7,125 nucleotides of DNA. It comes from Verrucomicrobiaceae bacterium (lineage in GTDB: Bacteria; Verrucomicrobiota; Verrucomicrobiia; Verrucomicrobiales; Verrucomicrobiaceae). The notes beneath the pieces were generated by a model. The model was given only the letters and a program-made list of their open reading frames with translations, ran no database searches and was not told where the DNA came from. A program made the position numbers and the translations under genes. Below are positions 6,276 through 7,125 of the stretch, in pieces (position 1 is the stretch's first letter; every line of letters starts with the position of its first letter). Location of the stretch: NCBI GenBank assembly GCA_021151605.1, contig JAGKWZ010000293.1, positions 1 to 7,125 of the forward strand, written 5' to 3'.

Positions 6276-7125
6276 CTAGTATGAGATAAGTGTTGGTATA
6301 GTTTCTTGAGTGCCTTTGGGATCTGCTTTCCATACCCACTTCGCATCACTTGTGAACAGGCCCAATGGCGGAATGTTTTGTGTTATGGTTAGCATGATAC
6401 CATAACCTTCGATAGCTCCATCTTCCCACTGAGTGTAGTTATTGGAAAATGCGCTGCCGTAAGATGGGTCATAGATTTTGCCAGCATGAACCACCAGGTA
6501 GTGGTCAATAAAAAGGCTCCGAGGATTTTCTTGTCCTTGCGCCGGAACGCCATCTAAATCCGTTGGTGTAAATGGCTGTCCTGAAGATAAATTCCAGTTC
6601 TTAACATATAGTACATTTAATCCTGGTATTTGGTTCGCGGGTATCGTCAGACCTCCGAATGCCGCCTGTGCTGCTGCTTGTGCATCGCCTAACGGAGCTT
6701 GCGGTGCACGCATTTCGTACAACGAGGCATCAATGCCCTGTGCTCGTATAATGTCGATAAAGAACCTGGTCCAAGCTCCGCATCTTCCGTCTCCATAATT
6801 GTACAATGACGTGGGCAACACGTCTGCCACGGAAGAGTTTTTCCAGTAATTCATCTCCTCGCTTCGCAGATTCCCCGAACTGCGAGCCACTCGCGCAACT
6901 TTTCGATCCGTAAACTCCCCATAGATCGCGCTCACGATGTCGGCTGCACTCACGCTTGCACCCATCCCATTTGCTCTGCGGCAACCGATGTTAAAGAGAG
7001 TCTCTCTGCGGAGTTCATTGGCAGTGGAGATCGGGTCCGCCTTCACCACATAGACCGTATGCTTGGTCGTGCATATGGGCTTCCACTGATGATTGCCGGA
7101 GACAGGTTTGAATTCCCACTCGATC
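6276..7125 (-). CDS. Transglutaminase-like (cysteine protease fold) protein, 5' end beyond window
   Basis: The frame is open from the right edge to TAG at 6278-6276, with 282 visible residues; the start is outside. The GTG at 7049 is an internal Val, because reading continues upstream through IEWEFKPVSGNHQWKPIC. The core carries a transglutaminase-like triad: Cys in GDGRCGAW (codon 6782-6780), His in IDHYLVVH (6503-6501), and Asp in KIYDPSYG (6470-6468). The spacing and the FFIDIIRAQGI helix after the Cys fit the family. An Ala-rich stretch (GDAQAAAQAAFGG) sits between Cys and His. About 60 residues after the Asp, it ends in a short tail without a membrane helix. The reaction could be amide hydrolysis or crosslinking; the substrate is unknown. 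It is the upstream gene of a tightly coupled pair with 5537-6274. The missing N-terminus should show whether it is secreted or fused to delivery domains. Confidence 0.8.
   Translation of the reverse strand, partial: IEWEFKPVSGNHQWKPICTTKHTVYVVKADPISTANELRRETLFNIGCRRANGMGASVSAADIVSAIYGEFTDRKVARVARSSGNLRSEEMNYWKNSSVADVLPTSLYNYGDGRCGAWTRFFIDIIRAQGIDASLYEMRAPQAPLGDAQAAAQAAFGGLTIPANQIPGLNVLYVKNWNLSSGQPFTPTDLDGVPAQGQENPRSLFIDHYLVVHAGKIYDPSYGSAFSNNYTQWEDGAIEGYGIMLTITQNIPPLGLFTSDAKWVWKADPKGTQETIPTLISY

Noticed and set aside
6275..6349. Upstream ATG for the membrane-anchored protein at 6349
   Set aside because: It would bury the signal peptide behind 25 basic residues and overlap the preceding gene. 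The ATG at 6274 gives a normal signal peptide.

Overview
The window looks like part of a GC-rich chromosome from the Planctomycetes-Verrucomicrobia group; Verrucomicrobiales is my best guess. The clues are a secreted Cys-type sulfatase, a degenerate-FHA/zinc-ribbon GTPase beside a 'GTPase-associated protein 1'-like gene, a secreted-type transglutaminase-like gene, and interspersed TTCGTCATTC-type repeats. These are judged from remembered family patterns, because no search could be run.

Left region, positions 1-3290, read leftwards on the minus strand. The first gene (3290 to 1500) encodes a 596-residue protein. Its order of parts is a divergent FHA-like domain, a short GYF-like segment, a split CxxC/CxxC zinc ribbon, and a P-loop GTPase with G1, G3 and G4 motifs, resembling the 'Double-GTPase 2' family. 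After a 127-base gap filled with an inverted array of an 8-base word comes a second gene (1372, running off the left edge). It encodes a GAP1-N2-like domain, a Pro-rich linker, one membrane helix and a helical C-terminal part. The pair fits the GTPase-centred systems predicted from genome context to act in biological conflict. This is the most likely candidate for an under-described system here, and its other parts would lie left of the window.

Middle, positions 3291-5031. A 181-base divergent intergenic stretch separates the GTPase from a plus-strand secreted sulfatase (3472-5013) with an intact formylglycine signature and metal and catalytic residues. It is probably a catabolic gene for a sulfated polysaccharide and functionally separate from the GTPase pair.

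Right region, positions 5032-7125, is visibly AT-richer and read leftwards. A transglutaminase-like cysteine-protease-fold protein (5' end beyond the right edge) ends one base before a second gene for a signal-peptide-bearing protein with a C-terminal membrane anchor, so the two are probably translationally coupled. Directly downstream lies a short frame that resembles the N-terminal region I associate with this transglutaminase family. After it comes a still smaller out-of-frame scrap resembling the same N-terminus again. Together they suggest a cassette-like locus that has undergone duplication and decay. No RNA genes, insertion sequences or CRISPR arrays were seen.
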